DNA of 64,000 bases. Origin: UPXZ01 sp964345395 (GTDB taxonomy: Bacteria; Bacteroidota; Bacteroidia; Bacteroidales; Paludibacteraceae). The DNA lies in assembly GCA_964345395.1 (NCBI GenBank), contig CAYFRA010000001.1:13489-77488 (forward strand), written 5' to 3'. This document shows, piece after piece, positions 16,930 through 25,454 of the stretch. Below the pieces are notes generated by a model. It searched no databases and had not been told where the DNA came from. It saw only the letters and a list, made by a program, of their open reading frames with translations. Within the stretch, counting starts at the first letter, position 1, and each line of letters begins with the position of its first letter. Made by a program: the position numbers and the translations under genes.

Positions 16930-16937
16930 TATATTTG
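16930..16937 (+). promoter_or_regulatory. candidate -7 element (TATATTTG) of the small membrane protein gene
   Basis: Exact TAnnTTTG match 13 bp before ATG 16951. A TTTG at 16900-16903 is 26 bp away, longer than the usual spacing. Confidence 0.45.
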
Positions 16938-16950
16938 CACTAATTTTATA

Positions 16951-17202
16951 ATGTATAAAAGTATGACCAATATAATAGTTCCTATAATCTTAGCGATTAT
17001 TATTGTTTTATTTGCTGTTTTTATTTTGGGATTTCGAGTTTTCTTGACAAAAAAAGGAGAATTTCCAAATATCCATATCGGTGGAAGCAAGCCACTTGCC
17101 GAGCAAGGCATTAGCTGTGCTACAACCCAAGATAATGATGCTCAAAAAGATAAACAAAGAATTGATGTTACAAAACTTTTAAATGAATTTGATAATCAAT
17201 AA
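16951..17202 (+). CDS. small membrane protein with conserved-looking cytosolic segment
   Basis: An 83-residue (or 79 from ATG 16963) protein. One N-terminal membrane helix (about residues 8-30) is followed by a cytosolic stretch GEFPNIHIGGSKPLAEQGIS and a hydrophilic tail. I recall similar short Bacteroidota proteins with FPNxHIGxxKxLxxxGI after one helix, but cannot name a function. It lies 54 bp upstream of the OmpH-like gene on the same strand and may be co-transcribed with it. Confidence 0.65.
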   Translation: MYKSMTNIIVPIILAIIIVLFAVFILGFRVFLTKKGEFPNIHIGGSKPLAEQGISCATTQDNDAQKDKQRIDVTKLLNEFDNQ

Positions 17203-17256
17203 AATGTTGATTATGAAGAACATTTGCTCACAAAAAAATTAAACTCAGAAAATTTT

Positions 17257-17856
17257 ATGAAAAACTACTTACTCGTTTACAATGTTATTCTAACCATTGC
17301 GGTTATTGTTTTATTTATTTTAGTTTTAGGAAATAAGAAAAATATAGCCTCAGAAGATTCACTTGTAGCAAATGATAGCATCGAAGTTGCTAAACTTCCA
17401 ATAGCTTATATTAATATCGATTCTCTATTACTCAATTATACTTTTGCTAAGGAAGCTAATGAGAATTTAATGAGTAAGCAGGAAAACTCAAAAGCAACAC
17501 TCAACTCAAAAGCCAGACAGCTACAAAATGAGATGGATGAATTCAATAGAAAATTAGAGAACAACGCTTTCTTAAGTCGTGAAAGAGCGGAACAAGCTCA
17601 AAGAAGTATCTTGCAAAAACAACAAGATTTACAAAATATGGAGGGTAGGTTATCTCAAGATTTAATGGAAAGCCAGCTTAAAGTAAGTGAGCAGTTGCGA
17701 GACACGATTGAAAGTTTCTTACAGATTTTCAACAAGGGTGGAAAGTATCAAATTATTTTGAGCAACACATCCAATGATAACATCTTATTTTCAACATCTG
17801 GTTACGACATTACGGAAGAGGTCATTGTCGAACTTAATAAGAGATATAAAAAGTAG
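17257..17856 (+). CDS. OmpH/Skp-family periplasmic chaperone-like protein
   Basis: A 199-residue protein with an N-terminal membrane segment (residues 4-24, more likely an uncleaved anchor than a signal peptide), then IAYINIDSLLLNYTFAKEAN, the usual first strand and helix of OmpH proteins. A long coiled coil follows (about 70-150, KARQLQNEMDEFNRKLENNA) and a closing KYQIILSNTSNDNILFS strand. Skp in E. coli holds unfolded outer-membrane proteins in its coiled-coil arms; the same role is inferred. ATG 17257 is preferred over the upstream alternative at 17224 because it places the membrane segment at the N-terminus. A strong terminator follows at 17883-17919. Confidence 0.82.
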   Translation: MKNYLLVYNVILTIAVIVLFILVLGNKKNIASEDSLVANDSIEVAKLPIAYINIDSLLLNYTFAKEANENLMSKQENSKATLNSKARQLQNEMDEFNRKLENNAFLSRERAEQAQRSILQKQQDLQNMEGRLSQDLMESQLKVSEQLRDTIESFLQIFNKGGKYQIILSNTSNDNILFSTSGYDITEEVIVELNKRYKK

Positions 17857-17882
17857 GACAATTCAACGTCAGATACAGATTA

Positions 17883-17919
17883 AAAAATCGCAGATTGATT
17901 TACTCAATTTGCGATTTTT
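17883..17919 (+). terminator. rho-independent terminator of the OmpH-like gene
   Basis: Stem AAAAATCGCA / TGCGATTTTT, extended by a further near-perfect helix around the loop, followed by CTTTT. Confidence 0.85.
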
Positions 17920-17987
17920 CTTTTAGATGTGATTGAGTAAATCCTGCTCATATAAAGTAAATCAAATATTTATTCCTCAAAATTTTG

Positions 17988-17995
17988 TATTTTTG
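17988..17995 (+). promoter_or_regulatory. candidate -7 element (TATTTTTG) of the DHH phosphoesterase gene
   Basis: Exact TAnnTTTG match 25 bp before ATG 18021; no good -33 box. Confidence 0.4.
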
Positions 17996-18020
17996 TTGAT
18001 TAAACTAAATTCTTTAGAAA

Positions 18021-19049
18021 ATGATTTCAGATATAATAAAAAAAACAGAGGTAGAAAGTGCTCAAGAAGAGATAGAAGAAGCTTATAATATTGTTATCGT
18101 ATCGCATTATGGTCCTGATGGCGACTCCTTAGGATCATCTTTGGCGATGTGGCATATTTTAAAAAACATGGGTAAAAACCCTAAGGTAATAGTTCCAACT
18201 CCACCACCTAATTTTTTGACGTGGATGCCAGGTGCAAAGGATATATTGATATATGTTTTTGATAAAGTAAAAGCAGATAAGTTAATAAAGAAAGCAGATC
18301 TTATTTTGGCATTGGATTTCAACACACCATCACGCTTAGTGATGATGGAAGATTCTGTCACTCAATCAAATGCCAGAAAAGTACTTATTGACCACCATTT
18401 AGATCCCGATTACTCATTTGTAAATGTTGTGGTCTCTTACCCCAAGATTTCATCAACCAGCGAATTGGTGTTTCGATTGGTAAGCCAGATGGGCTATCAA
18501 GCTCACATCGATATACAGGCAGCCCAAGCAATATATACGGGTATGATGACCGACACGGGTGGGTTCACATTCAACTCCAATCAAAAAGAGATTTATACCA
18601 TCATCTCAAAATTACTCGATTTTGGGTTTGACAAAGACGATATTTATCGTAAAGTTTATAATACTTTTTCAGAGAACCGTATGAGGCTTCAGGGTTATTG
18701 TATTTATAAGAAAATGAAAATTTATCCTGAGTTTCAAACTGCACTGATAACACTCACCAAAGATGAAATGATCGAATTTAATTATGAAAACGGTGATGCT
18801 GAAGGGTTTGTAAACATACCATTGTCGATTGACAATATTGTTTTTTCTGTATTTATGCGAGAAGACTGGGATAAAATCAAAGTCTCACTCAGATCGCAAG
18901 GTTCATTCCCAACGAATAAGTTTTCGGCTGAAGTTTTCAATGGAGGTGGACACTTAAATGCGTCAGGTGGTGAGAGTTACACTACTTTAGAGGAGGCAGT
19001 TCAAAAACTCGAAGAGGCTCTACCTCGATTCAAAGCATATCTTGAGTAG
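18021..19049 (+). CDS. nrnA: DHH-family bifunctional oligoribonuclease / pAp phosphatase
   Basis: Degrades short RNA oligonucleotides and dephosphorylates 3'-phosphoadenosine 5'-phosphate in the cytoplasm; replaces Orn in bacteria lacking it. 342 residues with both domains: DHH with VSHYGPDGDSLGSSLAM, ALDFNTPSR, the namesake VLIDHHLDPD and TGMMTDTGGF, then DHHA1 with SLRSQGSFPTNKFS and the conserved GGGHLNASGG. These metal-binding motifs are intact. It stands alone with its own weak promoter; a solitary methyltransferase follows 45 bp downstream on the same strand. Confidence 0.92.
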   Translation: MISDIIKKTEVESAQEEIEEAYNIVIVSHYGPDGDSLGSSLAMWHILKNMGKNPKVIVPTPPPNFLTWMPGAKDILIYVFDKVKADKLIKKADLILALDFNTPSRLVMMEDSVTQSNARKVLIDHHLDPDYSFVNVVVSYPKISSTSELVFRLVSQMGYQAHIDIQAAQAIYTGMMTDTGGFTFNSNQKEIYTIISKLLDFGFDKDDIYRKVYNTFSENRMRLQGYCIYKKMKIYPEFQTALITLTKDEMIEFNYENGDAEGFVNIPLSIDNIVFSVFMREDWDKIKVSLRSQGSFPTNKFSAEVFNGGGHLNASGGESYTTLEEAVQKLEEALPRFKAYLE

Positions 19050-19094
19050 AATTTTATATTCATTTTTAAATAAATCAAGCAATATCTATTTTGA

Positions 19095-20198
19095 ATGCAA
19101 GCAAACAGGGACCCATACGATACAATTACAACAGAGGGAATCAAATATACTGGTTCTAAAAAACGTATTATTCCCTATATCTTAAACATTGTAGATGAAT
19201 TAGATGGCATAATTTCGGTTTTAGATGGCTTTAGTGGCACCACACGCGTATCACAAGCATTTGCTCAGATGGGTTACAACACCACCGCCAACGATATTTC
19301 AATTTGGTCAGAAGTTTTTGCTAATTGCTATCTCAAAGCAGATAAACCTGATAGCTTTTATCAAGAAATTATCAACCATTTGAATGGATTAAAAGGAGTT
19401 GAAGGTTGGTTTTCGGAGCATTATGGTGCAGAACTTGCTGAAACCAAAAGACCTTTTCAACTTAAAAATACCCGAAAGTTAGACTCCATAAGAACCGAAA
19501 TAGACAAACTTGATTTAAGTTGGATTGATAAGAGCGTTATACTGACAAGTCTTATCCTCGCTTTAGATAAGGTAGATAGCACAATAGGGCATTTTGCAGC
19601 CTATCTATCAAAATGGTCACCACGATCTCATAAAGAATTGATACTTAAGCTTCCTCGTCGATTTCCTCTGAGGAGTGTTAATCAAGTAATTCGCGATGAC
19701 ATTTTCAACACACTTAGTAAACAGCAATTTGATTTGGCTTATTTCGATCCACCATATGGCTCTAACAATGAAAAAATGCCATCGAGTCGGGTGCGTTATT
19801 CGGCTTATTATCATTTTTGGAAAAGTGTTATACTAAATGATCAACCAACTCTTTTTGGAGTGGCCAATAGACGTGAAGATAGCAGGGATTTGGTTTCTGC
19901 ATCTGTTTTCGAAGAGTTCCAAAAGAATGAGGCAGGTGATTTTGTTGCTATGAAAGCCATAGAAAAATTAATTAGCCAAACCAATGCTCGTTATGTTTTA
20001 TTATCATATAGCTCTGGAGGTAGGGCAAGCAAAGAACAGTTGCACAATATATTAAATCAATCTGGAGAACTATTAGAAAGCATTGAGATTGATTATCAAA
20101 AAAATATTATGTCTCAAATGACATGGTCAAATGAGTGGATTAGTAAAGAGAAAGAGTTGAAGGAGTATTTGTTTTTGCTAAAAAAACAAAGGGCTTAA
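19095..20198 (+). CDS. D12-class N6-adenine DNA methyltransferase, solitary
   Basis: A 367-residue amino-methyltransferase of the Dam/D12 class. The FxGxG-like SAM motif is in VLDGFSGTTRVSQAFAQMGY after the family's N-terminal KYTGSKKRIIPYI, and the catalytic DPPY motif is LAYFDPPYGSNN. Neither a restriction endonuclease nor a specificity subunit is encoded on either side, so it is either an orphan regulatory or protective methylase or a remnant of a restriction-modification system. Target sequence cannot be predicted. It lies between nrnA and a convergent kinase gene, both chromosomal housekeeping-like; base composition does not obviously differ by eye. Confidence 0.88.
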   Translation: MQANRDPYDTITTEGIKYTGSKKRIIPYILNIVDELDGIISVLDGFSGTTRVSQAFAQMGYNTTANDISIWSEVFANCYLKADKPDSFYQEIINHLNGLKGVEGWFSEHYGAELAETKRPFQLKNTRKLDSIRTEIDKLDLSWIDKSVILTSLILALDKVDSTIGHFAAYLSKWSPRSHKELILKLPRRFPLRSVNQVIRDDIFNTLSKQQFDLAYFDPPYGSNNEKMPSSRVRYSAYYHFWKSVILNDQPTLFGVANRREDSRDLVSASVFEEFQKNEAGDFVAMKAIEKLISQTNARYVLLSYSSGGRASKEQLHNILNQSGELLESIEIDYQKNIMSQMTWSNEWISKEKELKEYLFLLKKQRA

Positions 20199-20236
20199 CC
20201 TACTTTTGTCAAACCCTCATATTTTTTTAATACAAA

Positions 20237-20872
20237 TCAGAGTTTAGCTTGAAAAGCCTCAATATATTGCACAATTAATTCAAAAGCTTTATCCAATCCA
20301 ATTTTGCCTGTATCAATTGAGAGATCAAAATTATTGAGATCATTCCATTCTTTGCGTGTAAACTTTTTAATATAAAGTGAACGCTCTTTATCTCCAACAG
20401 AAATTTGATTTATTGCTTCAGTTTCTTCTATCCCCCTTACTTCCATCAATCGTTTTGTGCGAATACTTGAATCGGCATGAAGATGAATTTTGATAGCATT
20501 AGGGTATTTTCTTAAAACATAAAAAGCAGCACGCCCCACAATAACAGAGGCTTTTTCCTTTGCAATCTCTTGGATAACTTCTGATTCAGCTTTGAAAATC
20601 ATAGCGGTAGTAGGTCTGAAACTACCAACCGCCTCGCTATAAAACTCATGAAGTCCGGTATTGGTCCAAAAGTTTTCCCAGAAAGAACTGATGCGTTCTT
20701 CGTGAGGTGCAACATCGGCTTCAAATACAGATAGCTTTTCAGCGGTAAGCTTGATAATGGTTTGATTGGCATAAAACAGATTAAAGTGTTCGGCTATTTT
20801 TTTACCAATATATGCTCCTCCACTACCTAATTCTCTGCTGATGGTGATGATTAATGAGTTTGGTTGTTGCAT
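20237..20872 (-). CDS. cytidylate kinase-like protein
   Basis: A 211-residue P-loop kinase of the cytidylate-kinase-2 family (AAK6-like). The modified Walker A is ITISRELGSGGAYIGKKIAE, then VIVGRAAFYVLRKYPN and IKIHLHADSSIRTKRLM (lid-like arginines) and a C-terminal DLSIDTGKIG. Members of this family are common in anaerobes; their physiological substrate is not settled, and it probably is not the essential CMP kinase. No partner is adjacent; the upstream 250 bp hold no recognisable gene. Confidence 0.85.
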   Translation of the reverse strand: MQQPNSLIITISRELGSGGAYIGKKIAEHFNLFYANQTIIKLTAEKLSVFEADVAPHEERISSFWENFWTNTGLHEFYSEAVGSFRPTTAMIFKAESEVIQEIAKEKASVIVGRAAFYVLRKYPNAIKIHLHADSSIRTKRLMEVRGIEETEAINQISVGDKERSLYIKKFTRKEWNDLNNFDLSIDTGKIGLDKAFELIVQYIEAFQAKL

Positions 20873-21116
20873 AACAGATTTCTTTCTTTTTAGATTAAAT
20901 GTATTAAACAGCTATAAAAGATTTAGAATTGATAATGCTAATTATAGACACATAGTTCTTGAATTTATTAGCAATATTAGGTGCATATTCCATCATATAT
21001 ACCTTTTCATCGAAATGAAAATAGTGAAGCCCAAAGATTTACGCTTTAAAGATAATCATTTAATATTAAAAAAGCAATATTTATTTAATAATTTATCTAT
21101 TATGGTCTAAAATAAA

Positions 21117-21139
21117 AAAGTGAGCTAAAAGCTCACTTT
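21117..21139 (-). terminator. terminator overlapping the ftcD stop codon
   Basis: A perfect 10-bp stem AAAGTGAGCT / AGCTCACTTT with a 3-nt loop followed by a T-rich run on the minus strand. The 5' arm of the hairpin encodes the last residues of FtcD and the stop codon lies in it. Confidence 0.85.
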
Positions 21140-22834
21140 AAGTCTGTTTTTGATAATCTCTAAAATCTTGGTTTCCCGTTCTATAACTTCGGCTTCAATA
21201 TTTTCAGCTTCTGTTATCATCATTTTAACATATGATTTATCTTCTAAGTCTAATCCATTGATTCGAACATTCATACCAGCACCTAAAACCGCTGTTCGGA
21301 TTGATAAAGCACCAACACCAGCATCCGAAATAGAGTTAGGATTACCAATTTCCACCATTTTTTCAATCAAATCTAAAGCAGAAGCAGCCGATTTCATAAC
21401 ACGAAACGGTATTTCCATAGCATATTTAGTTGCATTTTCGATAGCTTCTTTGCGAATTTTCAAATCTTCATCTGTTGCTTTAGGCAGTCCAAATGCATCA
21501 ACAATTTTATTGTACGAACGAGTATCTTCGTCAATCAAGAACAACAACTCTTGCTGGATATATTTGCCTTTTTCTGCCCAATCCGAAAACTCTTCCCATC
21601 TATCATCCCAGCCACGTTTGTGCGCAGAGAGATTGGCAACCATAGTGCCTAAGGCTGTTCCCATAGCTGCGATATTAGCCGAAATAGAACCACCACCGGG
21701 AGTTACGCTATCAGATGCTGTTTTTTCAACAAATTCTGAAACACTCAAATCAACTAATCTCTTTTCACTATTATCTTCAATTAAATATTCTATGATTTTC
21801 TTCTTTGGGTCAAATGGAGATAATTCATCTAAGCCCATCGATTTTACGGCTATTTTAATAATTTCCTCATCAGAAATACCTACAGAACGGCGTTGCTTTT
21901 TCAAAAAATATCTTCCCGCATCCAACATAACATCCAACGGAATGACGCCAACCAGCTCAGAACCAGTAACCCGAATTCCTCTCGCCGCAGCTCTTTCGCT
22001 CGATGCTTCAAAAACCTGATGGAGTGTAGTGGTTTGTGTATCTGTAATGTTGTATGAGAGTTGAGCCACACCATACTCTTCGATATACCAACCGATTCCT
22101 TTTACACCCTTAAGCAAACCGGGTGTGTAAACTGTATTGCCATTTTCATCTTTTACAAGTTTACCCGTTAATGGATTTCCTTCTCTTTTGGCTCTTCCCT
22201 TTTCTCTCACGTCAAAAGCGATGGCATTCGCCCAACGTGTTGAGGTTGTATTGAGATTTACATTATATGCAATCAGAATATTTCTTGCGCTAACAGCTGT
22301 AGCACCTGCTTTTCTTGCAGTTTCGGTGAAGTTTGCAGGACCAAAATCAGGCACCCAATTGGGGTCACTCAATTTTTTTGGCAAACCTTCATATTCTCCA
22401 GAGCGACAATTTGCTAAATTTCTACGCTTCTCTTCGCTTGCCGCAAATTCATAGAAATAGCCTGGAATGCCGAGTTCATCGCCAATTCGTTTACCTAATT
22501 TACGAGCAAATTCGACAGTTTCGTCCATTGTCATATTTTTAATGGGAATGAGTGGCAAGACATCTGTAGCACCAAATCGAGGATGCTCACCTTTGTGCTT
22601 ACTCATATCTATTAACTCCGAAGCTTTTTTTACTGCCAAAAAGGCAGCTTCGCAAACAGCGTTTGGCTCACCAACAAAACTTACAACTGTACGATTTGTA
22701 GCATTGCCCGGATCAACATCAAGCACACTAACACCATCTACACCTTTTACTTCATTTACAATCTGATTGATAATCTCTAAATTTCTACCCTCGCTAAAAT
22801 TGGGTACACATTCTAAAAGTTTTTCTTGGTTCAT
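21125..22834 (-). CDS. ftcD: bifunctional glutamate formimidoyltransferase / formiminotetrahydrofolate cyclodeaminase
   Basis: Last steps of histidine degradation feeding one-carbon units to tetrahydrofolate: transfers the formimino group from formiminoglutamate, then releases ammonia to give methenyl-THF. 569 residues, like the fused vertebrate enzyme. The transferase half (about 1-330) begins LECVPNFSEGRN and has GEHPRFGATDVLPLIP; the cyclodeaminase half (about 365-565) carries VTPGGGSISANIAAMGTALG. The start is ATG 22834; the frame continues only to a TTG at 22846. No other hut gene is in the window. The terminator hairpin overlaps the stop. Confidence 0.93.
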   Translation of the reverse strand: MNQEKLLECVPNFSEGRNLEIINQIVNEVKGVDGVSVLDVDPGNATNRTVVSFVGEPNAVCEAAFLAVKKASELIDMSKHKGEHPRFGATDVLPLIPIKNMTMDETVEFARKLGKRIGDELGIPGYFYEFAASEEKRRNLANCRSGEYEGLPKKLSDPNWVPDFGPANFTETARKAGATAVSARNILIAYNVNLNTTSTRWANAIAFDVREKGRAKREGNPLTGKLVKDENGNTVYTPGLLKGVKGIGWYIEEYGVAQLSYNITDTQTTTLHQVFEASSERAAARGIRVTGSELVGVIPLDVMLDAGRYFLKKQRRSVGISDEEIIKIAVKSMGLDELSPFDPKKKIIEYLIEDNSEKRLVDLSVSEFVEKTASDSVTPGGGSISANIAAMGTALGTMVANLSAHKRGWDDRWEEFSDWAEKGKYIQQELLFLIDEDTRSYNKIVDAFGLPKATDEDLKIRKEAIENATKYAMEIPFRVMKSAASALDLIEKMVEIGNPNSISDAGVGALSIRTAVLGAGMNVRINGLDLEDKSYVKMMITEAENIEAEVIERETKILEIIKNRLKVSF

Positions 22835-23209
22835 TTTACTTTTCAAGTATTTAATAAAATTTCATTTTGCCTGATTGGCAAGGTTTTTGCTACTATTCCT
22901 TTATCGGAACAAGTTTATTAATTTCGATACAAATATCGTAAGATTTTATCATATTATTGCATTTTAGAGAATTAAATAACTCTTTATTTCAATAATAATG
23001 AGTTTTTAATGAACGAAAATAAATATTTGTTGTTTTACTATGTAATTAATGAGGATATTGGGCTATCAAATGAGAGTAAAACTCAATAATGTAGCTATTT
23101 GTGAATATTATTTTTAAAAACATTTTTATATATAAAATATTATTGTAATTTTGTATGAAAACTGATTTAGAACCAAAATATTAATTTATAATTTAATTAA
23201 AAAAAGAAA
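22835..23209. other. 375-bp AT-rich intergenic region between divergent ftcD and ompA
   Basis: Very A/T-rich, with no credible reading frame on either strand. It holds the ompA promoter candidate at 23146-23153 and an A-rich leader just before the ompA ATG. No operator palindrome or riboswitch-like fold was recognised. Confidence 0.7.
23146..23153 (+). promoter_or_regulatory. candidate -7 element (TAATTTTG) of the ompA-like gene
   Basis: Exact TAnnTTTG match; the leader to ATG 23210 would be about 50 nt and is A-rich, typical of well-translated Bacteroidota genes. No clear -33 box. Confidence 0.5.
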
Positions 23210-24322
23210 ATGAAAAAACTATTTTTAGCTTTATTAGTGGTAGTTAGCTTTGTATCATTTACAAATGCACAAACTACAGCAGTTGATGCTTCAAAATGGT
23301 CTGTAGCCGTTAAAGGAGGTCTTGACTATTTTAATGTAAAACCTTTTGGAAACGATCTTAAAGATAACTCTTCATGGGGTGCAGGTCTTTCAGTAGAGCG
23401 TACATTGAATCCTTTCGTTGGACTTGGTTTAAATGTAGATTATTTGAACTATGATAGAGCAACAATGAACGGAGCAACAATTGACCCAACACTATTTGCG
23501 TCATTGAATCTTTCAAACCTATTACAACCTGTACGCAAAAGTGCAAAAGTAAATGTTTATTCTAATTTTGGTGCAGGTGCAAGTACTGCATTCCCTATTG
23601 CAGCGGTTGGTAAATTAAGCCCAGTTGCTTACAGCTCTTTAGGTGTAGAAGCTAACTTAACCAAACTTCTTGCTTTAGGTTTAGAAGCTGGCTATCGCGG
23701 ATATGTTACTCCAGACAACCAGTATTTAGACTACAATGATGTTTACACATTGATGGGATCACTTCGTTTCAAACTTGGTGCTGACCACGTTCGCAACATG
23801 ACTCGCAACGACTATGCTCCAATTGAAAACTTAGTACAAAACATTGAAAACCCATTTGATGATAGCGCTATTATGAATCGTCTTGACAATATTGACAAAC
23901 GCATTCAAGATCTTCAAGGTAAATTGGGTAAATTAGAAAGCGACCTTAAAGACTTAGCTGACAAACCAGCAGGTACTATGGTTAATGCTTCTTTTGACAA
24001 AATTGAATTTGAATTTGATTCTTCAAAATTGACTTCAGAATCAACTGTTACTTTAGACCAAATTGCTACAATTCTTAAAGATAATCCAACTTGGAGCAAT
24101 CTAATGATTAAAGGACATACTGACAGTACTGGCCCTGATGCTTATAACCAAAAATTATCAGAAAGACGTGCAGCTGCAGTTAAAGAATACTTAGCTGGTA
24201 AAGGTATCAATGCTTCAACTATGCAATGTGAAGGTTACGGAGAAAGCCAACCAATAGCTACAAACAACACAGCTGATGGTCGCCAAGCTAACCGTCGCGT
24301 TGAATTTGAAATTACAAAATAA
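23210..24322 (+). CDS. OmpA-family outer membrane protein
   Basis: A 370-residue major outer-membrane protein candidate. Signal peptide 1-20 (MKKLFLALLVVVSF, ending FTNA-Q); beta-barrel about residues 25-200 with alternating hydrophobic strands; a short coiled linker (DKRIQDLQGKLGKLESDLKD); and a C-terminal OmpA peptidoglycan-binding domain (about 255-370) with IKGHTDSTGPDAYNQKLSER, the conserved Asp/Arg pair that binds diaminopimelate, and GRQANRRVEFEI at the end. It ties outer membrane to cell wall. Codon use looks cleaner and more C-ending in favoured codons than the neighbours, consistent with high expression. Own promoter and strong terminator. Confidence 0.95.
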   Translation: MKKLFLALLVVVSFVSFTNAQTTAVDASKWSVAVKGGLDYFNVKPFGNDLKDNSSWGAGLSVERTLNPFVGLGLNVDYLNYDRATMNGATIDPTLFASLNLSNLLQPVRKSAKVNVYSNFGAGASTAFPIAAVGKLSPVAYSSLGVEANLTKLLALGLEAGYRGYVTPDNQYLDYNDVYTLMGSLRFKLGADHVRNMTRNDYAPIENLVQNIENPFDDSAIMNRLDNIDKRIQDLQGKLGKLESDLKDLADKPAGTMVNASFDKIEFEFDSSKLTSESTVTLDQIATILKDNPTWSNLMIKGHTDSTGPDAYNQKLSERRAAAVKEYLAGKGINASTMQCEGYGESQPIATNNTADGRQANRRVEFEITK

Positions 24323-24345
24323 GAATAAGAAATTCTATTAAATAT

Positions 24346-24377
24346 AAAAATGGCATCAATTTCTTGGTGCCATTTTT
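24346..24377 (+). terminator. terminator of the ompA-like gene
   Basis: A 14-bp stem with one G-U pair, AAAAATGGCATCAA / TTGGTGCCATTTTT, 4-nt loop and a long T run; its symmetry may also serve the convergent selD gene. Confidence 0.9.
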
Positions 24378-24413
24378 TTGTCAAAAATAAAAATAATAGT
24401 ACATGTTTCTTTA

Positions 24414-25454
24414 TTAAACGACTTCGACTAACACATCTTTCTTACGGGTTGTATAACCTATTGATTTGAGGTATAAACCATTTTTTCGTGCTATTTCTTC
24501 AAATTGATCACAATAATCTTTATCAACCACTACTAATAAACCACCACTTGTTTGAGGGTCAGCCAAAATTTCTTTCTGCCTTTGCGTGATTACACCAATC
24601 TTGTGTCCATAACTTGCCCAATTACGATTTGTACCACCAGGAATACATTTGTTATCTAAATAGTCGTTTAGGCTTGGAATTACTGGAACTTTATCGAACT
24701 CTATATTTGCAGATATTTGGCTGGCTTCACAAATTTCACACAAATGCCCTAAAAGTCCAAAACCTGTTACATCTGTCATTGACTTTACAAAATCTAATTT
24801 TCCAAACACCTCCCCTACTTGGTTGAGCGTTGTCATACTATTTAAAATAATCTTTGCATCCTCTGCTTTTAACAAACCATTTTTTTGAGCGGTTGATAGA
24901 GCTCCTACACCGAGAGCTTTTGTCAGGTATAGTTTGCAATCAGGTGTAGCTTGGCTATTTTCTTTCATCTTATCTATATCTACAAGTCCACTTACTGCTA
25001 AGCCAAAAATGGGTTCAACTGTGTCAATACTATGCCCTCCAGCGATAGAAATTCCTGCTTCACTGCAAATCTGACGAGCTCCCTCAATCACTTGCTGTGC
25101 AACTTCTGGTGCTAATTTATCAATAGGCCAGCCTAAAATTGCTATTGATAAAATAGGTTTCCCACCCATTGCATATACATCACTAATTGCATTTGCTGCG
25201 GCTATCCGACCAAAGTCGAAAGGATCATCTACAATTGGCATAAAGAAATCGGTGGTTGATATTAGAGCTGTTCCATTTCCCAAATCATAGACAGCGGCAT
25301 CATCCTTGCACTCATTCCCAACCAAAAGCTTTGCATCTTTATTGAGGGTAATACTTCCTTTTAATATGGTATCGAGAATGGCGGGGCTAATTTTACATCC
25401 ACACCCTGCACCATGAGAATATTGGGTTAATCTTATGTTTTGTTTATTCATCAT
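24414..25454 (-). CDS. selD: selenide, water dikinase (Cys form)
   Basis: Makes selenophosphate from selenide and ATP, the selenium donor for selenocysteine and 2-selenouridine. 346 residues; PurM-like fold. The active site motif HGAGCGCK has cysteine, not selenocysteine, at the catalytic position (Cys17 counting from the second ATG at 25451, as in E. coli). ATP-binding features are GNECKDDAAVYDLG and DVYAMGGKPILSIAIL, and TDVTGFGLLGHL. Its first 11 bp overlap the end of selU on the same strand, so the two are one translation unit. Either of two adjacent ATGs may start it. Confidence 0.95.
   Translation of the reverse strand: MMNKQNIRLTQYSHGAGCGCKISPAILDTILKGSITLNKDAKLLVGNECKDDAAVYDLGNGTALISTTDFFMPIVDDPFDFGRIAAANAISDVYAMGGKPILSIAILGWPIDKLAPEVAQQVIEGARQICSEAGISIAGGHSIDTVEPIFGLAVSGLVDIDKMKENSQATPDCKLYLTKALGVGALSTAQKNGLLKAEDAKIILNSMTTLNQVGEVFGKLDFVKSMTDVTGFGLLGHLCEICEASQISANIEFDKVPVIPSLNDYLDNKCIPGGTNRNWASYGHKIGVITQRQKEILADPQTSGGLLVVVDKDYCDQFEEIARKNGLYLKSIGYTTRKKDVLVEVV

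Noticed and set aside
21150..22019. Long open frame (289 codons) antisense to ftcD
   Set aside because: It mirrors the codon pattern of ftcD, has a serine- and isoleucine-rich shadow composition and no recognisable domain.
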